Numbered from the stretch's first letter, positions 26,861-36,899 are shown. The stretch is DNA of 64,000 nt from Paenibacillus oceani (GCF_014705615.1 NZ_JACXJA010000010.1:62001-126000), one strand, 5' to 3'. Numbers and translations are program-made. Notes: generated from the letters alone by a model not told the origin.

Positions 26861-26953
26861 TCTCATAGTTAAGGCAGCACAACATTGCCAGACGGTCCGG
26901 TCTGCGAACCTCATCCCTGCCGGAGCAATTATACCTAGAAGGAGTCAAAACCG

Positions 26954-27721
26954 ATGAAACCGCTAATAGGCATTACATCCAACCGCACAACAGATCCAAG
27001 CCGCCAAGCGAGTCAAGGACTCGCCCTCTCCGATCAAACGATCCAGCACGTAGCGGACGACTACGTAAAAGCGATCGAGCGTGCAGGCGGCATTCCGGTT
27101 ATTATCCCCGTATACGAACAGTCCGGCAACTACGCCAAACTGCTTCAATCGCTCGACGGTCTTCTGTTTACCGGAGGCTCGGATATCGATCCAAGCTATT
27201 ACAATGCAAAGCGCAGCGACAAAATCGGCGCGACCGATCCCGGGCGCGACCGGCATGAGCTCGCCTTGATCGGCGAAGCGCTGCGATCGACGACGATCCC
27301 GGTTCTCGCCATATGCCGCGGCTGCCAGCTCCTGAACGTAGCCGGAGGCGGTACGCTGTATCAGGACCTTCCCTCCGAGCGGGAAGGCAGCGCGAACCAC
27401 AGCTATGCCGGGTTATCCCCGAAGCATGAAGCCGTGCAGCAGGTGACGATCGAAAAGGAAACGAAGCTGTGCGCTATCGTCGGAACGGAGCGGCTGGCCG
27501 TCAACAGCTTCCATCATCAGGCGGCGAAGACGGTTGGTCCGCAGTTTTCCGTCACGGCGACCGCCGACGACGGAACGATCGAGGGAATCGAGATGAAGGG
27601 GGACCGCTTCGTCCTTGGCGTCCAGTGGCACCCCGAGCTGATGCACGATACCGATGCGGCGGCGGCCGCGCTGTTCGAGGCGTTCGTTGGCCGATCCGCC
27701 GCTTCCGTTCGAGCCGTGTGA
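26954..27721 (+). CDS. Class-C26 glutamine amidotransferase-like hydrolase (gamma-glutamyl-GABA hydrolase type)
   Basis: 255 residues with the PuuD-like fold. It has oxyanion segment TGGSDIDP (73-80), nucleophile Cys121 in AICRGCQLLNV, and the catalytic His-x-Glu in GVQWHPE near the C-terminus. Family members hydrolyse gamma-glutamyl amide bonds, for example gamma-glutamyl-GABA in polyamine breakdown. No other polyamine genes are nearby, so the substrate stays open. AGAAGGAG precedes the start. A perfect sigma-54 promoter lies upstream, opposite that of pepV. A broken paralogue tail sits at 1647-1802. Confidence 0.87.
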   Translation: MKPLIGITSNRTTDPSRQASQGLALSDQTIQHVADDYVKAIERAGGIPVIIPVYEQSGNYAKLLQSLDGLLFTGGSDIDPSYYNAKRSDKIGATDPGRDRHELALIGEALRSTTIPVLAICRGCQLLNVAGGGTLYQDLPSEREGSANHSYAGLSPKHEAVQQVTIEKETKLCAIVGTERLAVNSFHHQAAKTVGPQFSVTATADDGTIEGIEMKGDRFVLGVQWHPELMHDTDAAAAALFEAFVGRSAASVRAV

Positions 27722-27950
27722 GGGGCGGCGCCGCGCCGTTTTTGAGTTCCAGCCATCAAAACGCACGTCAAGCGGGGGAGATTTCCTCTCCCCCGCTTGC
27801 GGCACACATGGAACGTGTTTTTCGGACTGCGGCTCTTCCTAAAACTCCCTACATGATGCAACGAAATACCGCCATTTTGAAATGACGGCTTTTCGCAATG
27901 TTGAAAGGAAGGCGATACCGACTATATTCAGATGTCCTTGCTAATAGGTC
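27722..27950. other. Terminator region between C26 hydrolase and TetR genes
   Basis: It contains three hairpins. GC-rich GGCGGCGCCGCGCC with GTTTTT lies right after the stop. A 12-base perfect stem AAGCGGGGGAGA / TCTCCCCCGCTT lies at about 27768-27796. CCGCCATTT-tg-AAATGACGG with CTTTT lies near 27868-27892. These end the two convergent transcripts. Confidence 0.6.
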
Positions 27951-28565
27951 TTACCGGGAATCGTTCTTGTAAATCCCTTTTTTCAGCATGTCCGTATGTT
28001 CCTCGAACTCTCGGATTATGTTCGGCAATTCCGAAAGTCCCCGATCCGGAGCATGTTTGAATTGTTCCATGAATCGGTGCGTAAGCTGGTCTAGTACGGA
28101 ATGTATCAGTTGAACCACCTTCTCCCGCTCAAATTCGGGCGAGAATGCGGAATAATCGGCATCCTCCAAGAAAGTAGCGGCGTATCGTTCCTGCATGCGC
28201 CGTTGCCGTATAACGATCTCCTCACCTAGCTCTTCCGGCACTTCCCGGAACACATCGGAAACCAGCTTGTAGATCATCGGAAATTCCATGAACATTTTCA
28301 CTTTCGCCTTGCTAAGGGCTAAGTAACGGGCCAATAGTTCCGGCGGCAGCTCCTTCATTTCGTTTTCCAAGTACTGGTCGAATACATCCAGAGACTGGTC
28401 CAGCACGGTGAGCATCAGTTGCTTTTTGCTTCCGAAATAATGAAAAAGGATACCTTTGGACGTATCGGCCGCTTTTACAATTCGATTGGTAGATGCATTT
28501 CGATAGCCGTGTTCGCTGAATTCAGCAAGCGCGCACTTGAGTACCAGCTGTTCTTTAGCTTCGAT
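27951..28565 (-). CDS. TetR-family repressor, apparently starting at ATC
   Basis: The coding frame gives about 204 residues, with an intact TetR helix-turn-helix (EHGYRNASTNRIVKAADTSKGILFHYFGSKKQL, about 18-50) and a C-terminal ligand domain. No ATG, GTG or TTG exists upstream of residue 51, where an internal ATG lies after the DNA-binding domain. An AGGAGGG stands 7 bases before an ATC codon (28565-28563), exactly where a start should be. It therefore either uses a very rare start, lost its ATG by one base change, or carries a sequencing error. Its 5' end overlaps the SDR stop. Two palindromic operators precede the SDR gene. Confidence 0.65.
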   Translation of the reverse strand: MEAKEQLVLKCALAEFSEHGYRNASTNRIVKAADTSKGILFHYFGSKKQLMLTVLDQSLDVFDQYLENEMKELPPELLARYLALSKAKVKMFMEFPMIYKLVSDVFREVPEELGEEIVIRQRRMQERYAATFLEDADYSAFSPEFEREKVVQLIHSVLDQLTHRFMEQFKHAPDRGLSELPNIIREFEEHTDMLKKGIYKNDSR

Positions 28566-29469
28566 GATCGATCCCTCCTATATGGAGTCCGGTCATCCGT
28601 GTGCTGGCCTCCCATAATTTTCTCCAAACGGTTTCATCATAGGATTTTTTGGAGGAAGAAACAATCTTGTTTTTCTCGGTATAATAGTTGCCGGTTACTC
28701 CGACTAAAGCCGGTTCGGCGGCAAGGTAAGCATACGTTTCCGCCATCGTATCGGGCTCAATCGAAAAGCTGCGTTTCAGCCGGTAAACAGCTTGTAGCCA
28801 CCCGGCCACATTCTCGGCGTGTCTTCCCTCATCAATCTTGACACTAGGCACGCGTATGCAGTTTACGGTAACGCCGGACTCCGTAAGCTTCCGGGCCAGA
28901 TCGTAGGTAAACATAAGCTGCGCCAGCTTGGAATGATAGTAAGCATGAGTTGGAGAAAACTTCTTCTCTCCGTTCAGATTATCAAATTCGATTGTAAGTC
29001 CAGGGAACGTCAAAAGCCCTTTGGAAGCAATCGTAATAATCCGGCTAGGGGCGGTTCGCTCGAGCATATCGAGCAGTAAATGTGTTAGCAGAAATGGCCC
29101 CAGGTGATTGGTTGCAAAAATTGTTTCCACTCCGTCGTCCGTAATCAGGGGTTTCTTTAAGATCATATCGAAGTTGGCGGCGTTATGGATAAGAACGTCA
29201 AGTCTTCGATAATGGGTCCGGACCTCATCCGCAAGAAACCGCACGCTTCTCTGCGACGACATATCGGCTTGCAGCAGTTCTACCTTGACGTTGCCCGTGT
29301 CGCGTCTAATTTCTTCGACTGCCGCCGCTCCGCTTACGGCATTCCGGCACACGACGATGACTTCTGATCCGAGCGCAGCCAGCCGTTTGGCCGCCCGTTT
29401 CCCGATCCCCGCGTTGGCCCCGGTAATAAGCGACACTTTCCCCGTCATATCCCAGCCCGCTTTATTCAT
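28555..29469 (-). CDS. Short-chain dehydrogenase/reductase
   Basis: 304-residue Rossmann enzyme of the retinol-dehydrogenase-like SDR group. It has cofactor motif TGANAGIG, structural motif NAA (HNAANF), a catalytic Ser in IITIAS, and YxxxK as YYHSK. The basic residue in VCRN after strand 2 suggests NADP(H). I start it at 29469 (MNKAGW). It is first in a two-gene operon with the TetR repressor (11-base overlap), behind a promoter covered by two operators, so it is the likely regulated function. Substrate unknown. Confidence 0.8.
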   Translation of the reverse strand: MNKAGWDMTGKVSLITGANAGIGKRAAKRLAALGSEVIVVCRNAVSGAAAVEEIRRDTGNVKVELLQADMSSQRSVRFLADEVRTHYRRLDVLIHNAANFDMILKKPLITDDGVETIFATNHLGPFLLTHLLLDMLERTAPSRIITIASKGLLTFPGLTIEFDNLNGEKKFSPTHAYYHSKLAQLMFTYDLARKLTESGVTVNCIRVPSVKIDEGRHAENVAGWLQAVYRLKRSFSIEPDTMAETYAYLAAEPALVGVTGNYYTEKNKIVSSSKKSYDETVWRKLWEASTRMTGLHIGGIDHRS

Positions 29470-29491
29470 AACTTCACTCTTTCTTTGCATT

Positions 29492-29551
29492 TTGACCAGC
29501 TGGTCAATGTTGTTTTATTCTTATTATATCGCCATTTGACCAGGTGGTCAA
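29492..29551 (-). promoter_or_regulatory. SDR-tetR promoter with two palindromic operators
   Basis: Minus-strand -35 TTGACC (29551-29546), 17-base spacer, -10 TATAAT (29528-29523). One palindrome, TTGACCAGGTGGTCAA (29536-29551), covers the -35. A second, perfect one, TTGACCAGCTGGTCAA (29492-29507), lies downstream of the -10. Centres are 44 bases apart, about four helical turns. They are the probable sites of the TetR protein encoded in the same operon. Confidence 0.75.
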
Positions 29552-29630
29552 TAATGGGTTGCTCGGCGTGTGATTGACAGGAATATGCTTATCGGAATAT
29601 CGATTTGAAGAAAAATAGAGTAAATGAGTT

Positions 29631-31961
29631 TTATTTGTCCAGCGGTTTGGCATGAGGAGCATAATCCGCAACAATCAGAACATCCATATGCCGTGCATGA
29701 CGGAGCACCGTTTTGACGACTGAGCCATGGCGCACAAGTTTCCAAACTTTCCTTGCAGATTGCCCCAAAACCATCTGTGTTGCCATTTTCTCGTCCGATT
29801 TGCCGATCAGAACGGAAGCCACATCTCGTTCCCTATCAATAAACTGCACTTCGAATATACCTCCCAATCGCATGGACAGTTCTTTTATGCGTTCGATTCG
29901 TTTGTTCACTTCATCCGGAATTACACTTCCTCTGTGAACATAAATCACATACCACTCGGCCTTCAAACGATAGGCGATACGAAATCCCCTTCGAATCAAA
30001 CGCTCCGCGTTAAGACTTGCCGTCACGCCAACACAAATCGTTTCTTTTTTTCGCCATGGACCACGAAGCGAGGCTTTGCGCTCCCAGGACTCCAATCGCT
30101 CATCTACATCATCCGCAATCTCCCGCAGTGCAAGCTCACGCAGCGCAATCAGGTTTCCTGTCTTGAAAAAAGAATTCAATGCCTGTTCTATTTTATTGGC
30201 TGCATAGATCCGTCCCTCTCTCATGCGCTGCTGCAAGGATGAAGGCGATACATCAATGAGCTGGACTTCGTCCGCCAAATGCAGGATATGGTCCGGAACG
30301 GTTTCGTGCACCCGAATACCTGTAATTTGTTCAACTGCATCATTCAAGCTTTCGAGGTGTTGCACATTCATCGTGGAAATGACGGAAATCCCGGCATCCA
30401 AAATGCTCAGCACATCTTCATAACGTTTGCGATTCTTGCTGCCGGGTACATTGGTATGGGCTAGCTCGTCAATTAATACGAGCTCCGGATTCCGCTTCAG
30501 AATCGCTTCCACGTCCATTTCCTCGAGTTCCACCCCCCGGTAGTGAGTGTTGCTTCTGGGTATCATCGGCAACGCGCCTACCTGTTCCCATGTTTCGGTG
30601 CGGCCATGTGTCTCCAGCAGGCCGATTATGACATCGATCTGTTTTTTTAACAGATCGTTCCCCTCCCGCAGCATCGTATACGTTTTCCCTACGCCGGGCG
30701 CAGAGCCGATATAGACTTTAAATTTGCCGCGTCTTATTTTTTGTATTCTTTCTTTCATCTCCTGATCCGTCAGCCGATGATAGGAGCTCGGCTCCCGCTT
30801 TTGCTGCGTTCCGGCCGGCAAGATCCGCCTGCCTTCCTGTTCCGAGCGGTCTGCAATAAACAAGAGGTCGACATTTTTAATTAGGTTCAACAGCCGGTTT
30901 GCGATCGATCCCCTCCAAAACTCTTGCCATGGACTCATCTTGGAATGCCCCATGACGATACGGGTGACATTATGACTGGCCGCAAAGTGAACCAATTTCC
31001 GAGGCAGAGCGCGCCGGGAAGCCAGCGGGATTTCTTCGAATGTCCCCTCTACTTTTTTGATCATTTGAAGAAGCGAACGTTTAAAGGTCGAAGCCTCCTT
31101 AGACAACGTTTTTTTAGGATTGATAAAGGTCACGACCAGAAGATCGCCACCAAGCCGTTTGGCAACCTGCTGACCTCTGCGAACATAGATCGAACCGTTC
31201 CAATGGTATTGCGCAGATACAAGAATACGTTCCGTTGCACCGGATGGACCAAATAACCCTGCCTCCTCCCGATGCTTTTCCAGCGATTCATTGACCCCTT
31301 CGGCTACAAGCCGCAAGGCAAGCTCTCGAAGCTTCGCCAAATTTCCCCGTTTGAACAGGGCAGGATCCGGATGCTGGAAACGGCCATCCGATAATCGCTC
31401 CAGTATCGCCTCCGGCGTTACATCAATTAGGCGTACCTCGTCCGCCCAATCCAGGGTATCGGAAGGAATGGTATGTTCTGCAGCAATGCCTGTTAACTTA
31501 TAAGCGAGCTCGGTTACGCCTTCCAGTTCATAGACATTAACCGTAGCGATTACGCTGATTCCTTTATCAAGAAGGCAACGAATGTCTTCCAGTCTTGTCG
31601 GATGGAGCGCCCCTTTCCGGTTACGATGAGCCAGTCCGTCTACGAGGACAACTTCCGGATTGCGTTCATACAACCGCTCCAGATTTAAATCTTTGTGCTC
31701 GACACCATCCTTCACCCAATGGATGCTCGGAATCCGCTCCAAGTCACCGATCTGCTCCAAAGTGCCGGGACGTTGTCTGGTTGAAACGGCACAAATAACC
31801 ACATCAATCCCTTGCCGCTTTAACATTTGTCCTTCCTGAAGCATGTGATACGTTTTACCTGAACCGCTGACCGCACCAATGTAAATTTTTAATCGGCCTC
31901 GGTGAAGCCTGGAAATGGAATATAAAATTTCTTCTGGCGTTTTTCGTTTGAATGGCTCCAT
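29631..31961 (-). CDS. kdpD: Tandem-duplicated KdpD sensor protein without histidine-kinase domain
   Basis: 776 residues built from two copies of the KdpD N-terminal module (KdpD P-loop domain plus universal-stress-type domain). Copy 1 (about 1-385) is degenerate, with P-loop GAVSGSGKT and VLVDGLAHRNRKG. Copy 2 (about 400-776) is canonical, with GSAPGVGKT and VLIDELAHTNVPGS. There are no membrane helices, GAF, HisKA or HATPase domains. These parts are encoded separately at 37147-38679. Start behind AAGGAG. It is the last gene of the kdp operon, about 80 bases after kdpC. It presumably works in trans with the separate kinase in potassium or c-di-AMP sensing. Confidence 0.85.
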   Translation of the reverse strand: MEPFKRKTPEEILYSISRLHRGRLKIYIGAVSGSGKTYHMLQEGQMLKRQGIDVVICAVSTRQRPGTLEQIGDLERIPSIHWVKDGVEHKDLNLERLYERNPEVVLVDGLAHRNRKGALHPTRLEDIRCLLDKGISVIATVNVYELEGVTELAYKLTGIAAEHTIPSDTLDWADEVRLIDVTPEAILERLSDGRFQHPDPALFKRGNLAKLRELALRLVAEGVNESLEKHREEAGLFGPSGATERILVSAQYHWNGSIYVRRGQQVAKRLGGDLLVVTFINPKKTLSKEASTFKRSLLQMIKKVEGTFEEIPLASRRALPRKLVHFAASHNVTRIVMGHSKMSPWQEFWRGSIANRLLNLIKNVDLLFIADRSEQEGRRILPAGTQQKREPSSYHRLTDQEMKERIQKIRRGKFKVYIGSAPGVGKTYTMLREGNDLLKKQIDVIIGLLETHGRTETWEQVGALPMIPRSNTHYRGVELEEMDVEAILKRNPELVLIDELAHTNVPGSKNRKRYEDVLSILDAGISVISTMNVQHLESLNDAVEQITGIRVHETVPDHILHLADEVQLIDVSPSSLQQRMREGRIYAANKIEQALNSFFKTGNLIALRELALREIADDVDERLESWERKASLRGPWRKKETICVGVTASLNAERLIRRGFRIAYRLKAEWYVIYVHRGSVIPDEVNKRIERIKELSMRLGGIFEVQFIDRERDVASVLIGKSDEKMATQMVLGQSARKVWKLVRHGSVVKTVLRHARHMDVLIVADYAPHAKPLDK

Positions 31962-32043
31962 GTTTGTCTCCTTTTTCCCTGAAGCAGCTTGCAAACGGAA
32001 ATTCCCTGCCCGATAAAAGCAGGCAGGGAGATGCCTATTTCGT

Positions 32044-32616
32044 TTACCTTGTAAGCAAACGCTGCAGTTCGATATTGAGCTGCAATACATTTACCGCAGG
32101 TTCGCCTAAGAAACCAAACGTCCGATGGCTCGTTTGTTCTTGCACAAGTCTTTCCAAATGTTGCTGTTCAATACCGGTCAAGTGACAGATCCTTGGAATT
32201 TGTGCACGTGCCGCCTCCGGGCTGATATCGGGGTCCAAGCCGGAGGCGGAGTTGGTAATCAGATCAATCGGAAGGCCGCTGACAGGAACTTCGGGATTAT
32301 TGATCTTCCATTCTTCTAAGGATTTCGTTATTCTCTCCAACAATGCAGGATGTGACGGCGCATAGTTCGGCGATCCCGATCCGTCCGCCTGATAATCGAT
32401 GCTGGAGATACGGCTATGGAAAAACTCAGGTTCGGAAAACAACTGTCCAATCAGCCTCGAGCCAATAACATTTCCTTTTTCGTCTTGAATCAAGCTCCCC
32501 TCAGCTTGTTCGGGGAACACGATCTGTGCGATTCCGGTAACTGCAAGGTTATAGCCGAGTCCGCATAATAACATGAATAGCAAGCTGGTTCGTAGACTGG
32601 ATGTCAATAATTTCAT
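32044..32616 (-). CDS. kdpC: Potassium-transporting ATPase subunit KdpC
   Basis: 190 residues with one N-terminal membrane helix (about 8-30) and a periplasm-type soluble domain. It carries the family signatures GSxLIGQ (GSRLIGQLF), the ASGLDPDISPEAARAQ block and the C-terminal LGEPAVNVLQLN. It stabilises the KdpFABC complex. It follows kdpB with an 18-base gap. Confidence 0.93.
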   Translation of the reverse strand: MKLLTSSLRTSLLFMLLCGLGYNLAVTGIAQIVFPEQAEGSLIQDEKGNVIGSRLIGQLFSEPEFFHSRISSIDYQADGSGSPNYAPSHPALLERITKSLEEWKINNPEVPVSGLPIDLITNSASGLDPDISPEAARAQIPRICHLTGIEQQHLERLVQEQTSHRTFGFLGEPAVNVLQLNIELQRLLTR

Positions 32617-32634
32617 CTTAGGTCATTCCTTTCT

Positions 32635-34662
32635 TCATACCCACATATGGATAACAAGATCGATGAGTTTGATTCCAGCGAAGGGAACAAGAACACCGCC
32701 TAAGCCATAAATCAACAAATTGCGTTTTAGCAGTTGTGCCGAACTGACTGCTTTATACGCCACTCCCTTCATCGCAAGCGGAATTAATAGCGGGATAATA
32801 ATCGCATTAAAGACAAGCGCAGATAAAATAGCCGACATCGGCGATCCCAACTGCATGACATTCAGAGCATTCATCTCCGGAATGGCGAGCACAAACATGG
32901 CAGGCAGGATGGCAAAGTATTTGGCAATATCATTGGCGATGCTGAACGTCGTCAGTGCGCCGCGGGTCATCAGAAGCTGCTTTCCTATCGCTACAACTTC
33001 AATAATTTTGGACGGGTCGGAGTCTAGATCCACCATATTCGCCGCTTCCTTGGCCGCTACCGTACCGCTATTCATCGCAATTCCCACATCCGCCTGCGCC
33101 AATGCAGGCGCATCGTTTGTGCCGTCACCCGTCATAGCCACCAGTTTACCTTCTGCCTGCTCTCGCCGAATCACAGCAATTTTATCTTCCGGCTTGCTCT
33201 CTGCGATAAAGTCATCAACGCCCGCCTCCCTCGCGATGGTAGCGGCAGTAAGCGGGTTATCGCCTGTACACATCACCGTTTTAATGCCCATTTGGCGCAT
33301 TTGGTCAAAACGTTCACGCATCCCGGGCTTGACCGTATCTTTTAAATAGATGACGCCGTAAATGCGGTTATCGACAGCGACGGCCAGCGGCGTGCCCCCG
33401 GCAGAAGCTACTTTATCAGCTGCCACATCCAAATCGGTCGGTATGATCCCGTTCTGGGCAGCTACCCATTTTTTAATCGCGTCGACGGCCCCTTTGCGCA
33501 CTTTTCGGCCATCCGACAAATCGATCCCACTCATTCGTGTTTCCGCTTTGAATTCGATGAACTCTCCACCGGCAGCTACTGATCCGTTATACCCGAGTTC
33601 CAGCTTTTTCATCAAGTCCAGCACGGAACGCCCTTCCGGCGTCTCATCCTTCATTGAACCAATCGCCGCCCACTCGCCTAGTTCAATCGGTTTGGCGCCG
33701 CCAACCGGGATAAATTCACTCGCCATCCGGTTGCCATATGTGATCGTACCCGTTTTGTCCAGAATGATTGTATTAATATCCCCCGCAGCTTCCACAGCTT
33801 TCCCCGACATGGCAATTACGTTATACCGGGTCACCCGATCCATTCCCGCTATTCCGATCGCAGACAATAACCCTCCGATTGTGGTTGGGATCAGGCAAAC
33901 AAGCAGGGCAATCAGGACGGGAACATCAATTTCAATGTTGAGGTAGTCCCCGAAAAACGGCAGTGTCACCACGACAATCAGGAAAATCAGGGTCAAACTG
34001 ATCAGAACCGTATTCAGGGCAATTTCATTCGGCGTTTTTTGCCGTTTAGCCCCTTCGACAAGTGAAATCATCCGATCCAGAAACGATTCTCCCGGATCGC
34101 TGGTGATCCTTACTTTGATCTGGTCGCTGATGACGTGCGTTCCGCCTGTGACAGAACTGAAATCGCCGCCAGCTTCCTTAATGACGGGCGCGGATTCTCC
34201 CGTAATCGCTGATTCGTCGACCGACGCGAGCCCTTCGACAACCTCGCCGTCCCCCGGAATCATTTCTCCTTGTGTTATGACGACAATATCTCCTTTACGA
34301 AGATCGGTTGAAGCCACCTGCTTGATCTCTCCGCCGACCAATTTGTTTGCAACAATGTCTTTTTTTGTCCGCTTTAACGAATCCGCTTGCGCCTTACCTC
34401 TTCCTTCAGCCAACGCCTCCGCAAAGTTCGCGAACAACAACGTCACCAGCAAAATGGCGGCAACCACTATATTGAACCAACCCGGTGTCGAGCCTTGGAA
34501 CGCTCCGGGAAAAAAGCATAGAAATAATGTGATGCCAAATCCTATCTCCACTACAAACAGGATCGGATTACGGAACATGACTCTAGGGTCCAGCTTCATG
34601 AACGCTTCCTTGACAGCATTCCGGATAATCGACCCGCTAAGTCCGGATGTTTTAGTTTGCAT
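32635..34662 (-). CDS. kdpB: Potassium-transporting ATPase ATP-binding subunit KdpB
   Basis: 675-residue P-type ATPase. It has actuator motif TGES, phosphorylation motif [21 protein letters not shown] in the nucleotide domain, [12 protein letters not shown], and the Kdp-type transmembrane helices. It uses ATP to drive K+ uptake through KdpA. I start it at 34662 (MQTKTS) behind GGAGG. Two in-frame upstream starts lack a spaced RBS. Confidence 0.94.
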   Translation of the reverse strand: MQTKTSGLSGSIIRNAVKEAFMKLDPRVMFRNPILFVVEIGFGITLFLCFFPGAFQGSTPGWFNIVVAAILLVTLLFANFAEALAEGRGKAQADSLKRTKKDIVANKLVGGEIKQVASTDLRKGDIVVITQGEMIPGDGEVVEGLASVDESAITGESAPVIKEAGGDFSSVTGGTHVISDQIKVRITSDPGESFLDRMISLVEGAKRQKTPNEIALNTVLISLTLIFLIVVVTLPFFGDYLNIEIDVPVLIALLVCLIPTTIGGLLSAIGIAGMDRVTRYNVIAMSGKAVEAAGDINTIILDKTGTITYGNRMASEFIPVGGAKPIELGEWAAIGSMKDETPEGRSVLDLMKKLELGYNGSVAAGGEFIEFKAETRMSGIDLSDGRKVRKGAVDAIKKWVAAQNGIIPTDLDVAADKVASAGGTPLAVAVDNRIYGVIYLKDTVKPGMRERFDQMRQMGIKTVMCTGDNPLTAATIAREAGVDDFIAESKPEDKIAVIRREQAEGKLVAMTGDGTNDAPALAQADVGIAMNSGTVAAKEAANMVDLDSDPSKIIEVVAIGKQLLMTRGALTTFSIANDIAKYFAILPAMFVLAIPEMNALNVMQLGSPMSAILSALVFNAIIIPLLIPLAMKGVAYKAVSSAQLLKRNLLIYGLGGVLVPFAGIKLIDLVIHMWV

Positions 34663-34688
34663 CGTGAGAACCTCCATTACAATCAAAC

Positions 34689-36359
34689 TTATGGTTTCAA
34701 TGTCAACTGTTCTGCAATTGGGCCGAGTACGAGACTTGGGAAAAACGTCAACGCTCCAACGATCAGCACAGCAGCCAAAAATACAATCGCGAACAATCCC
34801 GTGTCCGTCCTAAAGGTGCCTGTCGTTTCCGGCACCGTCTTCTTGGCAGCAAGCGACCCGGCTACAGCAAGCAAAGCGACTATGGAGAAATATCTGCCTA
34901 AAAACATAACGACTCCGGTTGTCGTGTTCCAGAACAATGTATTGTCACCTAGCCCTTCGAATCCGGAACCGTTGTTCGCAGCAGACGAGGTATACTCGTA
35001 CATCGCTTGCGTCAGGCCGTGAAAGCCCGGATTGGACAGCGTATCGGGATAGCTGAACAGCGCAATTGCCGTTGGAACCAGAATGAGAACAGGCGAAACC
35101 AGCATCGTGACGGCAATCAGCTTCATTTCCTTGCCTTCGATTTTTTTGCCCAAAAATTCCGGTGTACGCCCAACCATCAGACCGGAGAGAAAGACGCCGA
35201 TCATCGCATACATCAGTACGTTCATAAAGCCGGCTCCTACGCCGCCAAAAGTCGTATTCAACATCATGTTGGCGATGGTGATCAACCCGGCGATTGGCGT
35301 CAGCGTATCATGCATCGCATTGACCGCCCCCGTCTCGGATGCCGTTGTTACGACTGAATACAAGGAAGATAGTGCAACTCCGAAGCGAACCTCCTTGCCC
35401 TCCATACTGCCTTGTTCATGCTGAATGCCGATTGCATTCAGAGCCGGATTGCCAGCATGTTCAGCCGTCAGCGAAACGCCCAGCAAAACGATAAAGAGCA
35501 TTGCCATAGAAACAAACAGTACCCGTCCCTGCTTGGCATTCCCGACCATCTTACCGTATGCAAAAGGTAGGGATGTCGTAAGTAACATCATTAGCAGAAT
35601 CTGAATCAAATTACTAATTGCATTAGGGTTTTCAAACGGGTGAGCCGAGTTGACGCCCATAAATCCCCCGCCGTTATTCCCGAGCTCCTTAATGGACACG
35701 AACGAACCCATCGGGCCTCTGGCAATGGTTTGTTCACCGCCTTGAATCGTTTGAGCGACCGCCGCCGGTTCAAGCGTTTGTGGAACGCCTAGCGCAACAA
35801 AAATAAGGGCCGTAACAAAAGCAACCGGCAACAATACCCGTGTAATAGCACGAGTCATATCGACGAAAAAATTGCCTAACGGTTTTCTTGCCAGCCCGCG
35901 CATAAAAGCGAACACCGCTGCAAGCGCGGTAGCCGGAGCCGTAAACATCATAAAGACGATCGCAATCATTTGCGACAAGTACGATAATCCGCTCTCCCCG
36001 CTGTAGTGCTGCAAATTGGTATTTGTCATAAAGCTGATTGCCGTATTAAAGGCTAGGCTCGGGTCCATATTGGCAATACCGGCCGGATTCAACGGCAAAT
36101 ACGCCTGTGTTCGAAACACGAGATATACGAGCAGGATCATCATGGTATTACTAACGACTAAGGTCACAGTGTATCTCTTCCACGTTTGATTTTCTTGGCG
36201 AATGCCTCCGATGGCAAAGATCATTCTCTCTAATGGACGATAGTATCGATCAAGTCCTGACGGGTTGTAATCAAATGCCTTGGCCATATATAGTCCAGTA
36301 GGCCGAGCCAACAGCAGGACCAGCAACAATGTAACGACAATGGCAATCATAACGGCCAT
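34689..36359 (-). CDS. kdpA: Potassium-transporting ATPase channel subunit KdpA
   Basis: 556-residue membrane subunit related to Trk/Ktr channels, with four pore repeats. Filter-loop segments include [41 protein letters not shown] and [13 protein letters not shown]. It selects and conducts K+ in the KdpFABC pump. GGAAGGAG lies before the ATG. kdpF ends 34 bases upstream. Confidence 0.94.
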   Translation of the reverse strand: MAVMIAIVVTLLLVLLLARPTGLYMAKAFDYNPSGLDRYYRPLERMIFAIGGIRQENQTWKRYTVTLVVSNTMMILLVYLVFRTQAYLPLNPAGIANMDPSLAFNTAISFMTNTNLQHYSGESGLSYLSQMIAIVFMMFTAPATALAAVFAFMRGLARKPLGNFFVDMTRAITRVLLPVAFVTALIFVALGVPQTLEPAAVAQTIQGGEQTIARGPMGSFVSIKELGNNGGGFMGVNSAHPFENPNAISNLIQILLMMLLTTSLPFAYGKMVGNAKQGRVLFVSMAMLFIVLLGVSLTAEHAGNPALNAIGIQHEQGSMEGKEVRFGVALSSLYSVVTTASETGAVNAMHDTLTPIAGLITIANMMLNTTFGGVGAGFMNVLMYAMIGVFLSGLMVGRTPEFLGKKIEGKEMKLIAVTMLVSPVLILVPTAIALFSYPDTLSNPGFHGLTQAMYEYTSSAANNGSGFEGLGDNTLFWNTTTGVVMFLGRYFSIVALLAVAGSLAAKKTVPETTGTFRTDTGLFAIVFLAAVLIVGALTFFPSLVLGPIAEQLTLKP

Positions 36360-36392
36360 ATAACGATGCTCCTTCCTGAAAACAAGCGGATT

Positions 36393-36473
36393 TTAGAATT
36401 TCTCCGGCTTTACCAAAGCATATACCAGATAGACAAACAACAGGACGATGACGCCCCCCAATGCCCAGGTCAT
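36393..36473 (-). CDS. kdpF: KdpF, small membrane subunit of the Kdp pump
   Basis: 26 residues, MTWALGGVIVLLFVYLVYALV then KPEKF. It is a single membrane helix with a basic tail, the standard KdpF pattern and length. Its ATG overlaps the stop of the upstream 35-residue gene (ATGA), so it is probably translationally coupled. It stabilises KdpA/KdpB. Confidence 0.85.
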   Translation of the reverse strand: MTWALGGVIVLLFVYLVYALVKPEKF

Positions 36474-36577
36474 GCTTCTTCCCGCCCTTCCTCCACCACT
36501 TTACCCGACCAAGCGGCAAAGCCAATCATGGCTGCAGCCAGTACAGCCACCAAAGCTATCATTCCAATATCCAGCAT
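36470..36577 (-). CDS. 35-residue single-helix membrane peptide at the head of the kdp operon
   Basis: The frame starts at an ATG with AGGAG 8 bases upstream and reads MLDIGMIALVAVLAAAMIGF, then AAWSGKVVEEGREEA. This is one hydrophobic helix followed by a charged tail. It is the first cistron after the c-di-AMP riboswitch and overlaps kdpF by 4 bases. It is not KdpF itself. It resembles KdpF in size and could be a second small Kdp subunit or a translation-coupling leader. I do not recognise a named family. Confidence 0.65.
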   Translation of the reverse strand: MLDIGMIALVAVLAAAMIGFAAWSGKVVEEGREEA

Positions 36578-36721
36578 CTTTGCATCTCCTTTTAGGGCTT
36601 TCCTAGTTCATACTTAACAGAAAGGACAGGTCATTTGAGCCTGCGGTTATATCCCTGTGTAAGGACATAAATCGGTTCTCCCGTCCATGAGCGGCTTATA
36701 AACCGTGTCTAGTTTTGATAA

Positions 36722-36899
36722 ATGCTGCCTCTCTTCTGTCGCTTGCGAGGTTAGCTGTCGGATTCGGACGGTGAGAGTCGCCCTACCTGCCAACGAGTCG
36801 ATCCCGGTGGCAGGATTCACCCCGCACAGAAGCTTGCTCTCACACAAACCCCCGCAAATGGTTCCCCCGTTTGCCTGCAAGGCAATTCAGCGAATAAAA
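36722..36899 (-). ncRNA. c-di-AMP (ydaO/yuaA) riboswitch of the kdp operon
   Basis: The minus strand carries the ydaO landmarks in order: CGCUGAAU at the 5' end, CGGGGGAACCA, GGGGUGAAUCC, ACCGGGAU, and CCGAAUCCGACAGCUAACCUCG, AAGCG at the 3' end. High c-di-AMP would turn off the operon, matching the role of this messenger in limiting K+ uptake. The expression platform between 36600 and 36720 is not obvious. Possible hairpins there lack a clear T-run. Confidence 0.9.
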
